Shown here: piece after piece, positions 22,755-34,950 of the stretch
Numbering within the stretch: the first letter of the stretch is position 1
Layout: each line of letters begins with the position of its first letter
Source: Diprion similis
Lineage: Eukaryota; Arthropoda; Insecta; Hymenoptera; Diprionidae
Direction: 5' to 3'
DNA length: 64,000 nucleotides
Assembly: GCF_021155765.1 (NCBI RefSeq)
Contig: NC_060110.1
Span: forward strand, 11,035,501-11,099,500
Notes under the pieces: model-generated
What the model saw: only the letters and a program-made list of their open reading frames with translations
Database searches by the model: none
Told to the model about the DNA's origin: nothing
Program-made: the position numbers and the translations under genes

Positions 22755-25337
22755 ATGCTGGCAAGAGTAGGTCTATTTAAAACAATTACCCGATTTCAAC
22801 CGTCAGTTGTTGCTTTTGGTCAAGTGAACGAGTCCCACAGCAAAGCGACGATGGACAAATTCTCGCTACCCGAACGTTTCATAGGAACTGAAAAATCAGT
22901 TTGGTAAATTTCCGTTTGAAAATCAATTCAGTTATTTTGATTTGTGCTTTATTTTTTATCTTTAGCCATGTTCGCTCCAAAAATAAATAACTGGATTTTT
23001 CTTAGGGTGGAATACATTCAACTAGCACTTCAACACAAGCCGCTAAACCTTGGACAAGGATTTCCTGATTTTCATGCACCAGAAAATGTAACCAAAGCTT
23101 TAGCTGCAAGTGCAACTTCGGAAAATCCATTATTGAATCAATATACCAGGGGTTTTGTAAGTTATCATATCAGTCAGAACCAGCCGTACCAGATCTTCTC
23201 AAATAAACCAATACTGATTTGCCTTGGTTATTCAAAGTATTACATTGTTACTTAATCCAGCCTCATGATGAACAGATTTTCATCAAGAGCAGTAACGTCT
23301 TGACTGCTACCAATTCATGCATGTGACGTAACATTGATGATAAGACAAAGAGCAATATTTTGCAACATACAAGTCTTTAGCAAACATTGTTTAGTAAAGC
23401 GTCATACTCGTCCAACTTTTGACCTCTAGATATTAGTTTGTAAATGTGTTATTCCCCTTAATTTTTTTTCTTCCACAGAATCTTGTCTTATCATTATTAA
23501 CTTGTAGCATATGATGCATGTATTAGAGACTGTCAGTAGTTTAAGTAACAAATACTGATTTACATTTTCATTGGAACATGTTAATTTCTTATTTTTCAGG
23601 GGTAAAAATTTTTGATTCATATAACTTCGGTCAACTAAATGATACTGTCAATTAGTCCGTATCTTTTACTGGAAAAATTCAAAAATCCTGTAGAGTAATG
23701 ACTTATTCATTCTTCTAGGGTCACCCAAGGCTGGTCAATGCATTGAGCAAACTTTATTCGAGAATTTTGAACCGTGATCTGAACCCCAACAGTGAGATTT
23801 TAGTTACCTCTGGTGCCTACGAGGGGCTCTTTGTAGCAATTCATGGGCATACAAGACCCGGCGACGAATGGATTATCATCGAACCTTTCTTTGACTGCTA
23901 TGAGCCAATGATTTTGGGAGCTGGCGGCACTCCGAGATTTATCGCTTTGAAGCCAGTGAGATGAAACTTTTATAAATAACTTCATTACTAACTGTATATG
24001 CATAACATATCAGACAGAGTTACGAGTGAAAATTTGTAATAATATATTCTGATTACAGAAAAAAACAAGTGGAAATGTAAGCTCCGGAGATTGGGTTTTG
24101 GATAAAGAGGAGTTAGAAGGACTATTTAATGAAAAAACGAAGGGTATCATTGTTAATACACCTCACAATCCTACTGGTAAAGTTTTTACACGAGAAGAAT
24201 TACAGGTCATTGCAGACTTGGCGAAGAAGTGGAATGCTATCGTAATATCCGACGAGGTGTACGAATGGCTCGTTTACAAGCCAAACGAACATGTTAGAAT
24301 AGGTTATTGAAACTGCATTATTACTTCTGAGAATATCTTTCTAATTTAGTTGTAGAATTGCTTATTGTCAACAATGTTGCATAAATTTACGAATCAATTC
24401 CAGGATACGTTTCTTTGCTTAAAAATTAACTGTTAGGGATTTTCATACTCCACAGCAACTCTGCCCGATATGTACGAACGTACTATTACCATTGGATCAG
24501 CGGGCAAAACCTTCAGTGTGACTGGCTGGAAAATTGGTTGGGCTTATGGACCAGCTAACCTGATTTACAATTTACAAATTGTTCATCAAAATACAGTTTA
24601 CACTTGTGCGACTACTGTTCAGGTGAAAAATCCTTTTTCTCGGATGCCTTCGGCGACGACGTATTACAAGAAAACCTTTGTTGAAAAAGACTGATCAATG
24701 CAAGCACGCAAAATTGAACATTATTGTTATTCTTGTAGTGTTAACGTGTCTATCTTACCTTTCACAGGAAGCTATAGCTATCGGGTTCGAGCAGGAAATC
24801 GCGAGGTATGGTCAGCCAGATTGTTACTTTGAGAGTTTGGCAAGGGATTTATTGCCGAAACGAGACTTTATGGCGTCGTTTTTACGTGAGGTTGGAATGA
24901 ACCCTACTGTACCAGAAGGAGGCTACTTTATGATCGCAAACTGGACAGCTTTAGCAGATAAAGTGAACCTTGCCGCGGAAAAAGACCAATTTAAGGATTA
25001 TAAGTTCACGAAATGGATGACGAAAAACGTTGGTCTCCAGGGAATTCCACCATCTGCCTTTTACAGCACTGAACACAAGCATTTGGGCGAGGATAATGTA
25101 CGATACTGCTTCATAAAGGTGAGATTATTAACGCTTAATAATTGATTCGGTGGGTAAACGAAAGTTCATATTTAGTTATTTTTGTTTGTAGAAAAGAAAA
25201 TTCGTCTAGCACTTATGTAGAATTAATTTGGAATTAACATTTTTCTGTCATTAACTTATCAATCCAATGCTTTACAGAGAGATGAAAACTTGCAAGAAGC
25301 AGCCAGAATTCTGAAAGAGTGGAAAGCGCGACGGTAA
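22755..25337 (+). CDS. KYAT3: Kynurenine aminotransferase / cysteine-S-conjugate beta-lyase (KYAT3-like)
   Basis: Seven coding exons: 22755-22903, 23006-23156, 23719-23955, 24059-24302, 24456-24622, 24768-25118 and 25278-25337 (TAA); 452 residues, in frame throughout. A fold-type I PLP aminotransferase that converts kynurenine and 3-hydroxykynurenine to kynurenic and xanthurenic acid with an alpha-keto acid acceptor, and can cleave cysteine S-conjugates. Landmarks: LNLGQGFPDF near the N-terminus, SGAYEGLF, EPFFDCYEPM, NTPHNPTGKVF (Asn216), ISDEVYEW (Asp244, Tyr247), GSAGKTFSVTGWKIGW (PLP lysine Lys278) and RYCFIK (Arg428, carboxylate binding). The first 32 residues are basic and hydrophobic with few acids (MLARVGLFKTITRF), like a mitochondrial presequence. 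A second in-frame ATG at 22851 starts MDKFSLPERF, where cytosolic forms of the family begin. The donor after 24302 is a weak GTTATT; the frame and the conserved RIATLP junction support it. Confidence 0.96.
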
Positions 25338-25592
25338 TCGAATTACCGAAAAACTAGATCTAATTTTAAAAGATTCCCAACTAGAACTGGATTGTCACCC
25401 TATGTATATGAAGTTTGTATATTTTTATGTATCTATGTGCCGCTTGTACAAGAATATTTATCTTTTGAGAAAAAAATATTCTTGACATTGTGAGAAACCG
25501 CAACGAAAATACGCAATTGTCAATAATCTCTTTAAAAACGTTTATTGTCCTCTTTCCCTCATTTTCAATCAGCAATAATGACCGGATGCTTC
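25338..25592. other. Convergent 3' ends of KYAT3 (+) and CIMIP2 (-)
   Basis: Only 255 bases separate the two stop codons, so the 3' UTRs probably abut or overlap. TTTATT at 25541-25546 reads AATAAA on the minus strand, 47 bases past the CIMIP2 stop, a good position for its poly(A) signal. Confidence 0.6.
25541..25546 (-). terminator. Candidate poly(A) signal of the CIMIP2 gene
   Basis: AATAAA on the minus strand, shortly after the TAA stop at 25595-25593. Confidence 0.5.
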
Positions 25593-28500
25593 TTAAACCG
25601 CAAAATCTCCTCTCAGCCATCTCTTCGCGTCTCTGGTGTCTGCTCCGAATGTTTTTCCAAATCTGCAAGCAGTCAATATGTACGTCAACAACTAAAGTCT
25701 TAAAACTTGAAGCTGTACGTTCACCACATATTTTCCAGTATCAATCACAAAACCTTTGGAAATTCACTCATGGCACACACAATCTTTCAGCCTAAACGTT
25801 AATGAATAAAAGAGTGAACCGTCCTCGAGGTTTCTCTGTGCAATTGTATCACCACTCAATAGCTTTACGTCAGCAGCACAAGGTAGCGTTAATAACAAAT
25901 TTTCATTACACCATTCTGTATCTTTACAATTCTTGCATGGCTAAGCCACCGGTAGAATTTATCAGTTCAAACCTGAATGATTCTCCAGGAACGTGTCCCT
26001 GGTAGTTTGGAATCATTCCAACGTGCTTGTGATAAATTTCAGTCGGTTGTATGAGGAGGGGTGGATCCGGCCGAGAAATGGTAACCGGTGCCCATTCGGT
26101 GCTCTGTCTTCGTCTGTAATTCGAGGTAAAATCGCAAAGTGCACTGTTCGTCATCACTGAATTCGTAGCGCCGAAGTGCGCGTAACCGTAGGGAATATGT
26201 CCCGAGTATCCTGCGTGAGGAAAAATCAGCAATGAACATTTTTCCTTCGCATCATCCATGTTTCGACTACAAATTACTGGGATTGTTAGATGAAACCAAG
26301 AAAGAAGAAGAGAAAATTGTGACAGAGTATAAAGATTCATGATTCTCAAGGTGATAAAAAATCGTCAACGTACGTCTGGCATTCTCTCGCACGAAAGAGT
26401 ATCTCATCCGATTTTCACTGTCAATGAGACCCATGACTATGCGTTGCTATTAATTAAGTTATCCAAGCGGTGATATGATCAGATTGTTTTATTTTATTGA
26501 AAAAGTAGTATTTTTCGAAAAAGGTTAATGAAAATTTATACAGAATTTTATTAGTCCAAAATTTTTACGCGTGATAATTGCGTAAATTTTGTGAATGAAG
26601 TGAGATGCGGTCAATTTGAACATTTGAATAGATAAATGAGAAAAAAGCGAACAGAGATATCGAAGAGAGTAAAGCAAGTTTAAATCGTTTAAATATGCGG
26701 TTATTCTATACAAAAACGTACCATTTACAAAGAACTTCCCAGGATTATCGTTATTCATGAAATACGGTGAAGGTGCATGGTCTCTGGGTCTTTCGCATTG
26801 TTCGTCGACCGGTAAATTCCTCATTACACCGACACAATCGGGACGGACAGACAGCATAGGCAGTTTAAACTGACTTTCGAGTAACTGAAATCATATTCGT
26901 CACACTGGTTGAGCATTTCAAATTTGAAGATCACCGAATTATGCCTGACAGCTCACATAAGGTTCTTCACGTTAACTATTTCTTCAAAGATTAGACAGAA
27001 ATCTTTTAACTTCATCGATAGTTTGTGCACGGTAGAACTTGTATAAACAAAATTTCCACGGATGAAAACATATTTATATTTTTCACGCGAAAGATAAGTA
27101 TTTGTATTTACAAAATTTTTAGCTATTAAAACAATATATCGCTTTAATTCCCCAATGATTTTTATTCTTTCGGGTGTGTCATTCATGTCAATGAACTGGC
27201 TTAGTGATATTTAAATTGATATTACACAATATATAATTTTTAGATCGTCTCCAAAGTGTTCATGCTGCCATGCTGTATATTGCAAGGCATGATCAGTTAC
27301 GTATTTTCGGATCCGGATCGACGCAACAGACATAAAAGATTGGCAAACCTGCGGGTAATTAATGAACGTCTAAAAATTTCTTGTGCACAATTATTCTGTC
27401 AGAGTATCACAAAGTCATTTAAAGTGACCATGGTGAACAAATATTATTTACACATACTTTAACAGACTTTGAAGATGTCCCAAAAGACTTTCACTTGTAC
27501 GCTGTAACTGATCGCGTGTAATGCGCTAAATATTATCTCACAAGCCACGTGCTTCGTTCGAACTAAAGAATTAATTGTTTTATTTTTTTAATCTTGACTG
27601 TTTATCGTTAAAAATTTGCGGTTACTAAAAAGGTCAGGTTTTATACGTTACCTAGATAATTTTATCAAAGATTCAATTATCTTAAATAAATTCGCCTGAT
27701 CTTATACCTTGGAAAGTAACTTTCACTATAATTTAATTTCATCTTTCATCCTCATCTAAATAAAATTGCTAAAAGAAATGTATCTTTACGAGTGGCGAAA
27801 AAAATACTGTCTAGTCGAGTCTTGTCTTATCTTTTGCAGAGATAATTGTACGAGAAATTATCTTTAATTTTATCCAGATGATTTTATACATGGATAATCA
27901 TATCTTCATGCAGATATCAGTGTATTAATCATCATGCACAATACTCGTCGCACGATAAAAAATAAAATAAAAAAGGAAACGATACGATGAAAAATAATCT
28001 CCTTTGTCCTAGTTAATTTCAACTTCCCGCAACCTCGATCAAGGTGAATGAAGTTTAAGGAAAGATTTAAGGAACACCTTACAAAGCGGGATGCTGCCTC
28101 TTGGCATCCTATTTGTCGCGACTGACTCGACTTACCGATAAACTTGAGTTTAATTCTCTCGCAACTCGTACAATCACGATTAATTAAAATCGTCTCAGTA
28201 CCCACCAAACGTTCTTCGAGATTACGCGGCTCCCCGCGTCCGCTCTGCACCGCGACAACCTTCTGGAGTTGATTAAGAACTTCCTTGTTCTGTATCTCTT
28301 GACGCTTCAATTCGGCAATACCCTCTGTAGCTGTCACGGTATATCTTTGGCCATGACTCGCGTTTAGACCTGGCGTAAACCCTGCGAACATCATCAAACC
28401 CGACGAGAATAATTACAAAGATTATATGTATATGTGTATATATGTATTAATTTACAGGTAAATCTGTACCTACGCTTACCTACTCATAAAACCGTAATAC

Positions 28501-29678
28501 TTTCAAAAGAATCAAACGGATTTACCTGATGAATCCAACATTTTTTCTCTAAATTCAATTTTTTATTTCACCTAGATTTTCGTTTTTTGATCTACGGTAT
28601 AATGTACTGAATCAGCCGGATTTCTTCTCAAATCTGATGAATTCGGTATTGGTAGAATTGTTATTATACCTTCGTAGCCAGGTGTTATTGGATGAACATA
28701 GACTGGGGTGCCATTTTTAAACCTCGCATTGACAATGTCGATGTCATCTTTCGCAGGCCGCGTGACCTGCGTTGGAAATAAATGTATTAATTTTATTTTG
28801 TTTAAACGATAACTGCATAGATCGATTCTACGAGATTCATTTTATTTCTATGGACTGTTGAATCGATTTTGCCTTTAAAAGTGTAATGCAAATTCTAAGT
28901 ATCGATATTCTGGACTATTCTGGAGGGTAAAATTAGCAATGATCAGGTGAAGGAATCGCGATTTAGATTTGGGCGTGAAAAAGGCTCCACAAATGTGTTT
29001 AAACCTGGTATTCGTCGGTGGTACGGTTTGAAAGAATAAGGGTTTCGGCATGATTTATCGTCGGATCTAGCAAAAGCTTGTGCGTCTGGCTTCCGTAGGT
29101 TTCGCCACACCTGTAACGATACTGGGGACAAAATCCGGCGTATCTGGACAAGGAAAGGGTGAAATAAGTAAAGTGACATATCAGAAACACAATCAAGCAT
29201 GAATCAAACCTATCAAATTAACAGAGTCACCAAAATTCTTAGCTATATAACAATTAATACGGCAACCTATGATAATCAAAGGCCTTATAGAGCGTATCTG
29301 GAATGCTGATAATGTATATTCTTGAAACGAGTATCCAATTTCGTGTTAGCATGTCATCACGTACCGATCGTTATGAATTAAGAAACAAATTTATAAAGTC
29401 ATACTTGGAATTTCAAGGATATAAGGATACGATAAAAGCTATTGACCACGCGACGAATATGCTGTAATTTAAGTATCTAACTTATTTCCAACGGAATTAC
29501 ATGCGATGAACATAACGGTGCGGAATTTCATAAAACATTTATATGTGCGATGTATGCAGTATATTTTACAAGGTGTGACGTGCTAATGAATGCATATATA
29601 CGCACTAATTACGCAACAAATCTCTCACCCAGGAATAAGGTGCGGATCTACGGTGGTAACGAGCTCCGTTCCGGTCAT
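25593..29678 (-). CDS. Ciliary microtubule inner protein 2 (CIMIP2/FAM166 family)
   Basis: Seven exons, in minus-strand order: 29678-29629 (ATG), 29143-29005, 28766-28670, 28381-28206, 26884-26722, 26210-25973 and 25662-25593 (TAA). Frames join across every intron to 310 residues; the human paralogues I remember are in the 200-320 range. The family motif 'PGYxG' recurs: LIPGYAGFCPQYRYRCGETYG at the N-terminus (split by intron 1), HPITPGYEGFTPG, then GYSGHIPYGYAHFGATNSV and IPNYQGHVPGESFRFGKTFG, ending DTRDAKRWLRGDFAV. CIMIP2 proteins sit in the lumen of axonemal doublet microtubules. In insects motile axonemes are found in sperm and chordotonal sensory neurons, so expression in testis or those neurons is likely (inference). 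Which of A, B or C it matches is unclear; a B-like assignment is a guess. The first coding exon has only 16 full codons plus two bases and is easily missed by gene finders. Confidence 0.92.
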
Positions 29679-31790
29679 TTTCAATTAGAATTTATCATTC
29701 ACCGTAGACGTACAATTGAGACGAAAAATTCGCTCTCATAATATTTAAGAAGACAAGAATTTCATTTTCGATAAGAAAATACGTCAGTTTTTTTTTATAT
29801 TCAAGGAGAAAAAGGAAAAAAGATATATACTGATAAGAAATTTCACATCATGATGACGGATGACAGGCAAAACAAAACGGACGTCAGAAATGACGGGAAA
29901 CAGATGACGCATACGGATCGGAAAATCTTTGACAGTCGTGAAATTAATGAATTTCTCTTTTTGCCGGCAGGTATATACATATAAGGTACGTATATTATTG
30001 CAAAGTGCGATAACTGATTTTTATATATTGTGCATATGCAGCACACGTCCTGATGGCGGCGAAATTTCTGTCTTTGCAAATATTTTGTCAACGGGTCTGT
30101 TTTTCTCGAAAATTGAAATAAAGTCGGTTTCGAAAAACATCTTTAATAAAACAGCCAGTATTATAATCGTCGCGGAAACTTAACAATGAGTGATTCGTGC
30201 ATTTGAATTCGTTTACAAAGATGCTTCAGCAAAAACATTTGGATTATATCCGCAATAACTTGTACTTGAACATAAAAAAAAAAAAAATTAAAAAAATGAA
30301 TAAACAAAAAAATTAAATAAAAGTAGGATACATCTGTAGCTGGTTGAATGGCTCTGCATTACAGTCAGGTATCCATTCCGACACCAGTCACTCTATTCAG
30401 AAGGAGTCTAATTAGAATTCAAGTTGGTTTGAATATATTTTCCATTTTTTATAATCTTAGGAACAGCGTGACTATGCATATAATTCACGCACTGTCTAAT
30501 CAAATAGTCATTACCACGAAAAAACGTTCTTTGATATAAACCAATTAAAGTTGCGGCGGTTACTTGTTTCTGAATTTTTAAACTTATTCCTGTCGATGTT
30601 GAACTATTAAAAAATATTCACTTACCTATCATAATATATACAGATAAAATTTCACTGTTGTAGTCGTGAATTACGTGATTTCAACAATGAGAAAATTGAT
30701 TGAAAAATAATTGCGGTGCGCAGGTATTTAGATTGGATTTTTTTCACGCAGAGGGAAACGATAGGTTCAATTCAAACGAAGCTCTAATCGTAAGCTGCAC
30801 GCTTATCACCGTAAGTACCCTACTCGTGACGCGTGTGTACCTGACGATTCTTAATCAGGGTACGAACGCGCGCAAATATGCAATTCTTATCAGTATGTAA
30901 ACAGCACACCGTAACGAGCAAAGATAATATCAACCGCTGGTACTGAATAGGGATCACGCTCTCACCAGTTTTGTGTAACAGCATTATACTGCAGGTAAAA
31001 ATAGAATCCTAAGGTTTCATAACATTGGCGTTATGACGGTTTCAGGTATATAATAATACAATTAAAGCCATAATTTACGCTCGCATTGGTAAGTGAAATT
31101 TCGAGAAAGTTTACCCAACACTTTGTATAGTTGTATTATTACACATTTGCGTGCAAGGCTCGATCATTCCTCTGTGAAATCCAACATTTTAAACAAGTAC
31201 GAATCATGGTTCATCGTGTTGGTATTCCGTAATGAAAAACGCTCGTAAATGCATGGATGTATTTTCAAAGAATCACGGTTTTACCTGTTCACGAAGTTTT
31301 CCATTCGCAGAATATAAACACGATATTAACGTCCATTGCAAATTTGATATTCATGGACCACCACGCCCGAGATTCGCGATGTTCGAATAAATATCAGTTA
31401 AAAGGTCCGGCGTGGAGGGTATTAACCAAGCCGTAAATTCGTTCGACACCCTGATGAAATATTGACTTTGTGTATATGCCTGAAAATTTGCTGAAATATC
31501 AGCCTATAGCCAGTTACCGCCGTTTTTTCTTAAAAAAAAAGGGTATAATATATAGGTTTGAGTGATAAGACAGAGGTACTTTCCAATGAACGTAAACGAA
31601 TTCATCAATTCTCGAAATTATGCGGAATTTTATTTCCATGGTTTGTGTTAAAAAAAAAAAAATTTCGAAAAACTGCCTTCGCACTAAACGACCCCCTTAA
31701 AATTATTCAGCGTTCACCGCAAGATCCACAACTATTGCCATGATTTCGAACGCTTGTCGAACTATTTTTTCAGCGCTGTATCATGTGATT
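29679..31790. other. Upstream of CIMIP2; no gene seen
   Basis: The CIMIP2 promoter (minus strand) should lie in the first few hundred bases. The rest holds only short open frames without domains, and A-rich runs near 30270-30320. Confidence 0.45.
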
Positions 31791-32984
31791 TCAAGTGATT
31801 CGCAACAATTTCCAGTGCTTTCAATCGGCTCGATCACTTCCTCTTTTGTTCAAACAATATGCAAGTCTTTTAACATCGTTCGACTTACGACTTGATTCCC
31901 ATAACTCTGAAACCGATTACGACTCTCTGGTGAGTGAACGACCCATCAGGATTGTACCAGGAAAATTCAGCATGTGCGTGTTTCCGTGGTGGGGAATTGG
32001 GATCGGGAAGCCACACAGCCTGCATAACACGCTTAGCAGAGTGGAACTGGAAGTGGGCATCGAGAGTCCCCGTATGGCTTTGCCTCCGTTTTATTTTCCA
32101 GTTTTTAACCACCGCATGAGCGGAGCGGATCAGTCGAGGCTGTTAGTTTATTTTCCGCCTTGCAGATTGAGGCGGATTATTAGAAAATTAATCTATACTG
32201 TGGATAGCATTCCACATTCATCTTCCTCTCACCTTTTCCACGACAGTGGCAAATTAATCTCTGCAAAATACTTATAATAATGGTTTCATTCGACGAGTGA
32301 ACAGTGGGCTCTTGCATTCAAGCGCAAATGACAAAGTGTTATTATACATATAGATCGCGATCTTTTCAGATCAACGAAGTTGAATGTTCAATTGAAATTA
32401 TCTGCTCCGCGTCCGGATATATTCATACAATTCACAATATCGATACGAGTATGTGTGCTGCGAAAACATCGACACGAGTAACGTGTTACACGTCATTTTA
32501 TTTTTTATTTCGTTTTACTTTTTCTTCAGCTGAACCGGGAAGTCCGGTGATTCTCACGGTTTTCAGAATTTCTCGATAGTCAAATTTCGCGAGGCAAAAA
32601 ATTCTTACAGTGTCCCGATTTTTGTGTATAGTGATTAACGAGTGCATGTATAATTTTACATTCGGAATGTCTATTTTACTCACCGAATTAAGTGAGATAG
32701 CGAATTGCGCTTGAAGAACTGATTAATTGTATAAATTTTACGAGACCAGTTATTGTGATCCCGTTGAACAATATTAAACACGACGATGAATCACGCGCTA
32801 AAAATGTATTTACAAGGTGGAATATGAATCGATGAATGAGGAAATTTCTGAGAAAGACTTTGGACAACATGCACACACTCGATACCCTGTATTTGTGGAT
32901 TTACTCTAGATCACCGTCGATCACGCCTTAAATTTGATGGACCATAATTTCTTACTTGATTTCGAGTGATTCAGTGTGTTCAGG
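31791..32984. other. Open but unassigned stretch
   Basis: A 160-codon open frame (31795-32277, plus) has no in-frame ATG near its start and an in-frame TGA just before it. Its segment ending at 31932 reads SETDYDSL straight into a GTGAGT donor, resembling the candidate exon at 32985-33062. This may be an internal or 5' exon of an unknown gene, or chance. Confidence 0.2.
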
Positions 32985-33062
32985 ATGTGGTACCGCCAAG
33001 AAAAAAAATCGGTGTTTTATATCGATTCGGATTATGACTCATTCAGCGCCTCCGACAACGTG
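32985..33062 (+). CDS. Candidate first coding exon of an unknown gene
   Basis: An ATG preceded by an in-frame TGA (in the GAGTGATTC at 32964-32972) opens 26 codons that run without a stop to a GTAGGA donor at 33063, ending at a codon boundary. The peptide begins MWYRQEKKSVFY and continues with a serine/aspartate stretch, IDSDYDSFSASDNV. No downstream exon is found in this window. The (I/R)xDSDYD pattern is loosely like the start of the PDE4 UCR1 region, but that is too little to assign. A pure chance ORF is possible. Confidence 0.3.
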
Positions 33063-33151
33063 GTAGGATTTTTTCTCTCTAAACATCCTTATTTCCCTCT
33101 TGATCGTTTCATTTGTTTCTGAAAAAAGAAAATAGTTACTTTGTTTGTTAT

Positions 33152-33408
33152 AACTTTAGTAAAAATTCAAGTAACCATTTGAAATTGGGCAAAGTTATAG
33201 CTTATAAGGAATGATACAGGAACAAACCCTAAAAATATCAAATATTTATAAGAATTATTTATTTATAGATAAGTTTATTGAAAATGATTTTTTTTTTTAA
33301 ATCTAAAATTCGAGAGGAAATTTCGGAATTTTCACGATTTGTTCCTATATCATTACAAGCAACGACTGTGCCCAGTTTCATATCGTGACTTGAATTTTTA
33401 CTGACGTT
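33152..33408. repeat. Long imperfect foldback (inverted repeat)
   Basis: The left arm 33152-33226 and the right arm 33338-33408 are reverse complements, with 59 of 71 aligned positions matching by hand, apart from one 4-base indel. The shared core is AGTAAAAATTCAAGT and AGGAACAAA. Weaker complementarity continues outward to about 33130/33435 and inward towards a small AT-rich centre near 33270. No coding frame and no clear target duplication. It would form a hairpin of roughly 130 bp per strand if transcribed. Either a foldback MITE or a hairpin RNA source. Confidence 0.7.
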
Positions 33409-33440
33409 GTAAAAAAAAAAAAAAACAATAATTACATTCT

Positions 33441-34690
33441 ATTCAAAATTCCAATTACTCGGTGACACGAGTTAAAATTATACGAGCGCCTTTAAACCTG
33501 ACGCACATTTTTTTACAAACCTTGTTTGTGTTTGCACGAAGGGAGCGAAAAAATTTGATTCAAGCCAAAATCATGGCCACCCTAATATATGTACATACAT
33601 GCATGTCAATCACCGACCATGTGACAAAGTGAGTGAACGGCGTTATAATTTTCTCGCACAACGTCGTTGAAGCCTCAAGATACCTACGTGAAAACCGAAG
33701 GCAGAAAAACCGTTAATACAAGCCTAAATATACGTTTTTTTTATATATCGTCTGAACAATGTTAGGCAAAGGTTGAATGTATTACATTTTTCATAGGTAT
33801 ACAATAACTCGCTGCTCTGTCTAGGCAGGTCTTAATAATTGTTCTTGTCACTGTTTGCGTCTTCAAACGACTCACAAAGCTCATTCACATCTCCAAGTTG
33901 ATAGAATAAGAATGGCTCAATAATTCGATCACTACATTGGTATGCAGCAAATGTATATTATAAGTGTAACAACATACCGAGTTCCATTAGCTCTGCTTTT
34001 GCTCCGAAGTAGTTAAAACGAAACCCTTTATCACGCAGAAGAAAAATTTCGTCGACATTTCGCATTGCTCAAGAGGCAATTCCATTTTCCATCGCCTCTG
34101 GTTGTACGTATAACGTATATTCTATGTACATACATGCGTAATAAAAGACGCGGGCAAAGGATACGGCCGGTGTAATTGACCTAACAATAGAGCTCGGAAC
34201 TTTCAAGAATATAATTCACAGTTAGCCCGCCACGGCGGTAATTTCGAAACTATTTGTATACGGTTTTAATGGAATGAGAATAATCTCGGCTACAGTGCTG
34301 TATACATATATATTGTACGGCATTATACCCGTGAGTTTATATATTTTAATTATTATTGCATACATATGAATTGCATTAGCGATATGGACCTCAAAACCTC
34401 GCGGCGAACAGTTATTCTCCCCGTCTATGCTAAAGTGTGTATTACCATCCTGACAATGTTATACGGATTTCCTGTTGGCGTAAATTTAAACGAGAGATGT
34501 TCAGCCACTTCCGTAATACGCCTAAAGTAATTTGCTTATCGCTACCGGAGCGCCTCGTAATTGACTGTCCTCCATCTACGTCATCCCACCAAAAAGAAAA
34601 CACGATCTTGTGATAACAGGCTCACACGAGCACACCTTGAAATAAATATTACTCGATCTATGGTTCCTTTAAATAACATCGTTTTTATCT
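33441..34690. other. Non-coding stretch between two foldbacks
   Basis: Nothing recognisable on either strand; short frames only. Confidence 0.4.
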
Positions 34691-34698
34691 ATCTACAC

Positions 34699-34950
34699 TG
34701 TTAGAAAAATTTAACTGAACATAATGTCCCAGCAGGTCCGATTTATATCTGTGTTATTTGTTATATTTCTGTTAGTGAATACGACACAAATTTTTTCATT
34801 TTTACCATTGAGGTTATCATATCAACACTTAAATTATGGTTTTTATTTCTGTGTTGGTACTTAATAATACATTAAAAAATGGTTAAATCGTAAAAAAACG
34901 TAAAAAAATTTAGTGGACCTGCTGAGATATTTTTTCTGAGCTCACCTCAT
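34699..34950. repeat. Second, weaker foldback / MITE-like block
   Basis: CAGCAGGTCC (34730-34739) is exactly inverted as GGACCTGCTG (34915-34924). Inside, a segment with ATACGACACAAA and TTTTTACCAT near 34780-34812 resembles the reverse complement of ACCAT..ACACAG-type sequence near 34837-34865, so the symmetry extends inward. The outer flanks share AGAAAAA-rich sequence in inverted order. The ends are not sharply defined. Confidence 0.45.

Noticed and set aside
31795-32277. 160-codon plus open frame
   Set aside because: No ATG start, an in-frame stop immediately upstream and no domain; kept only as a weak hint for an exon ending at 31932.
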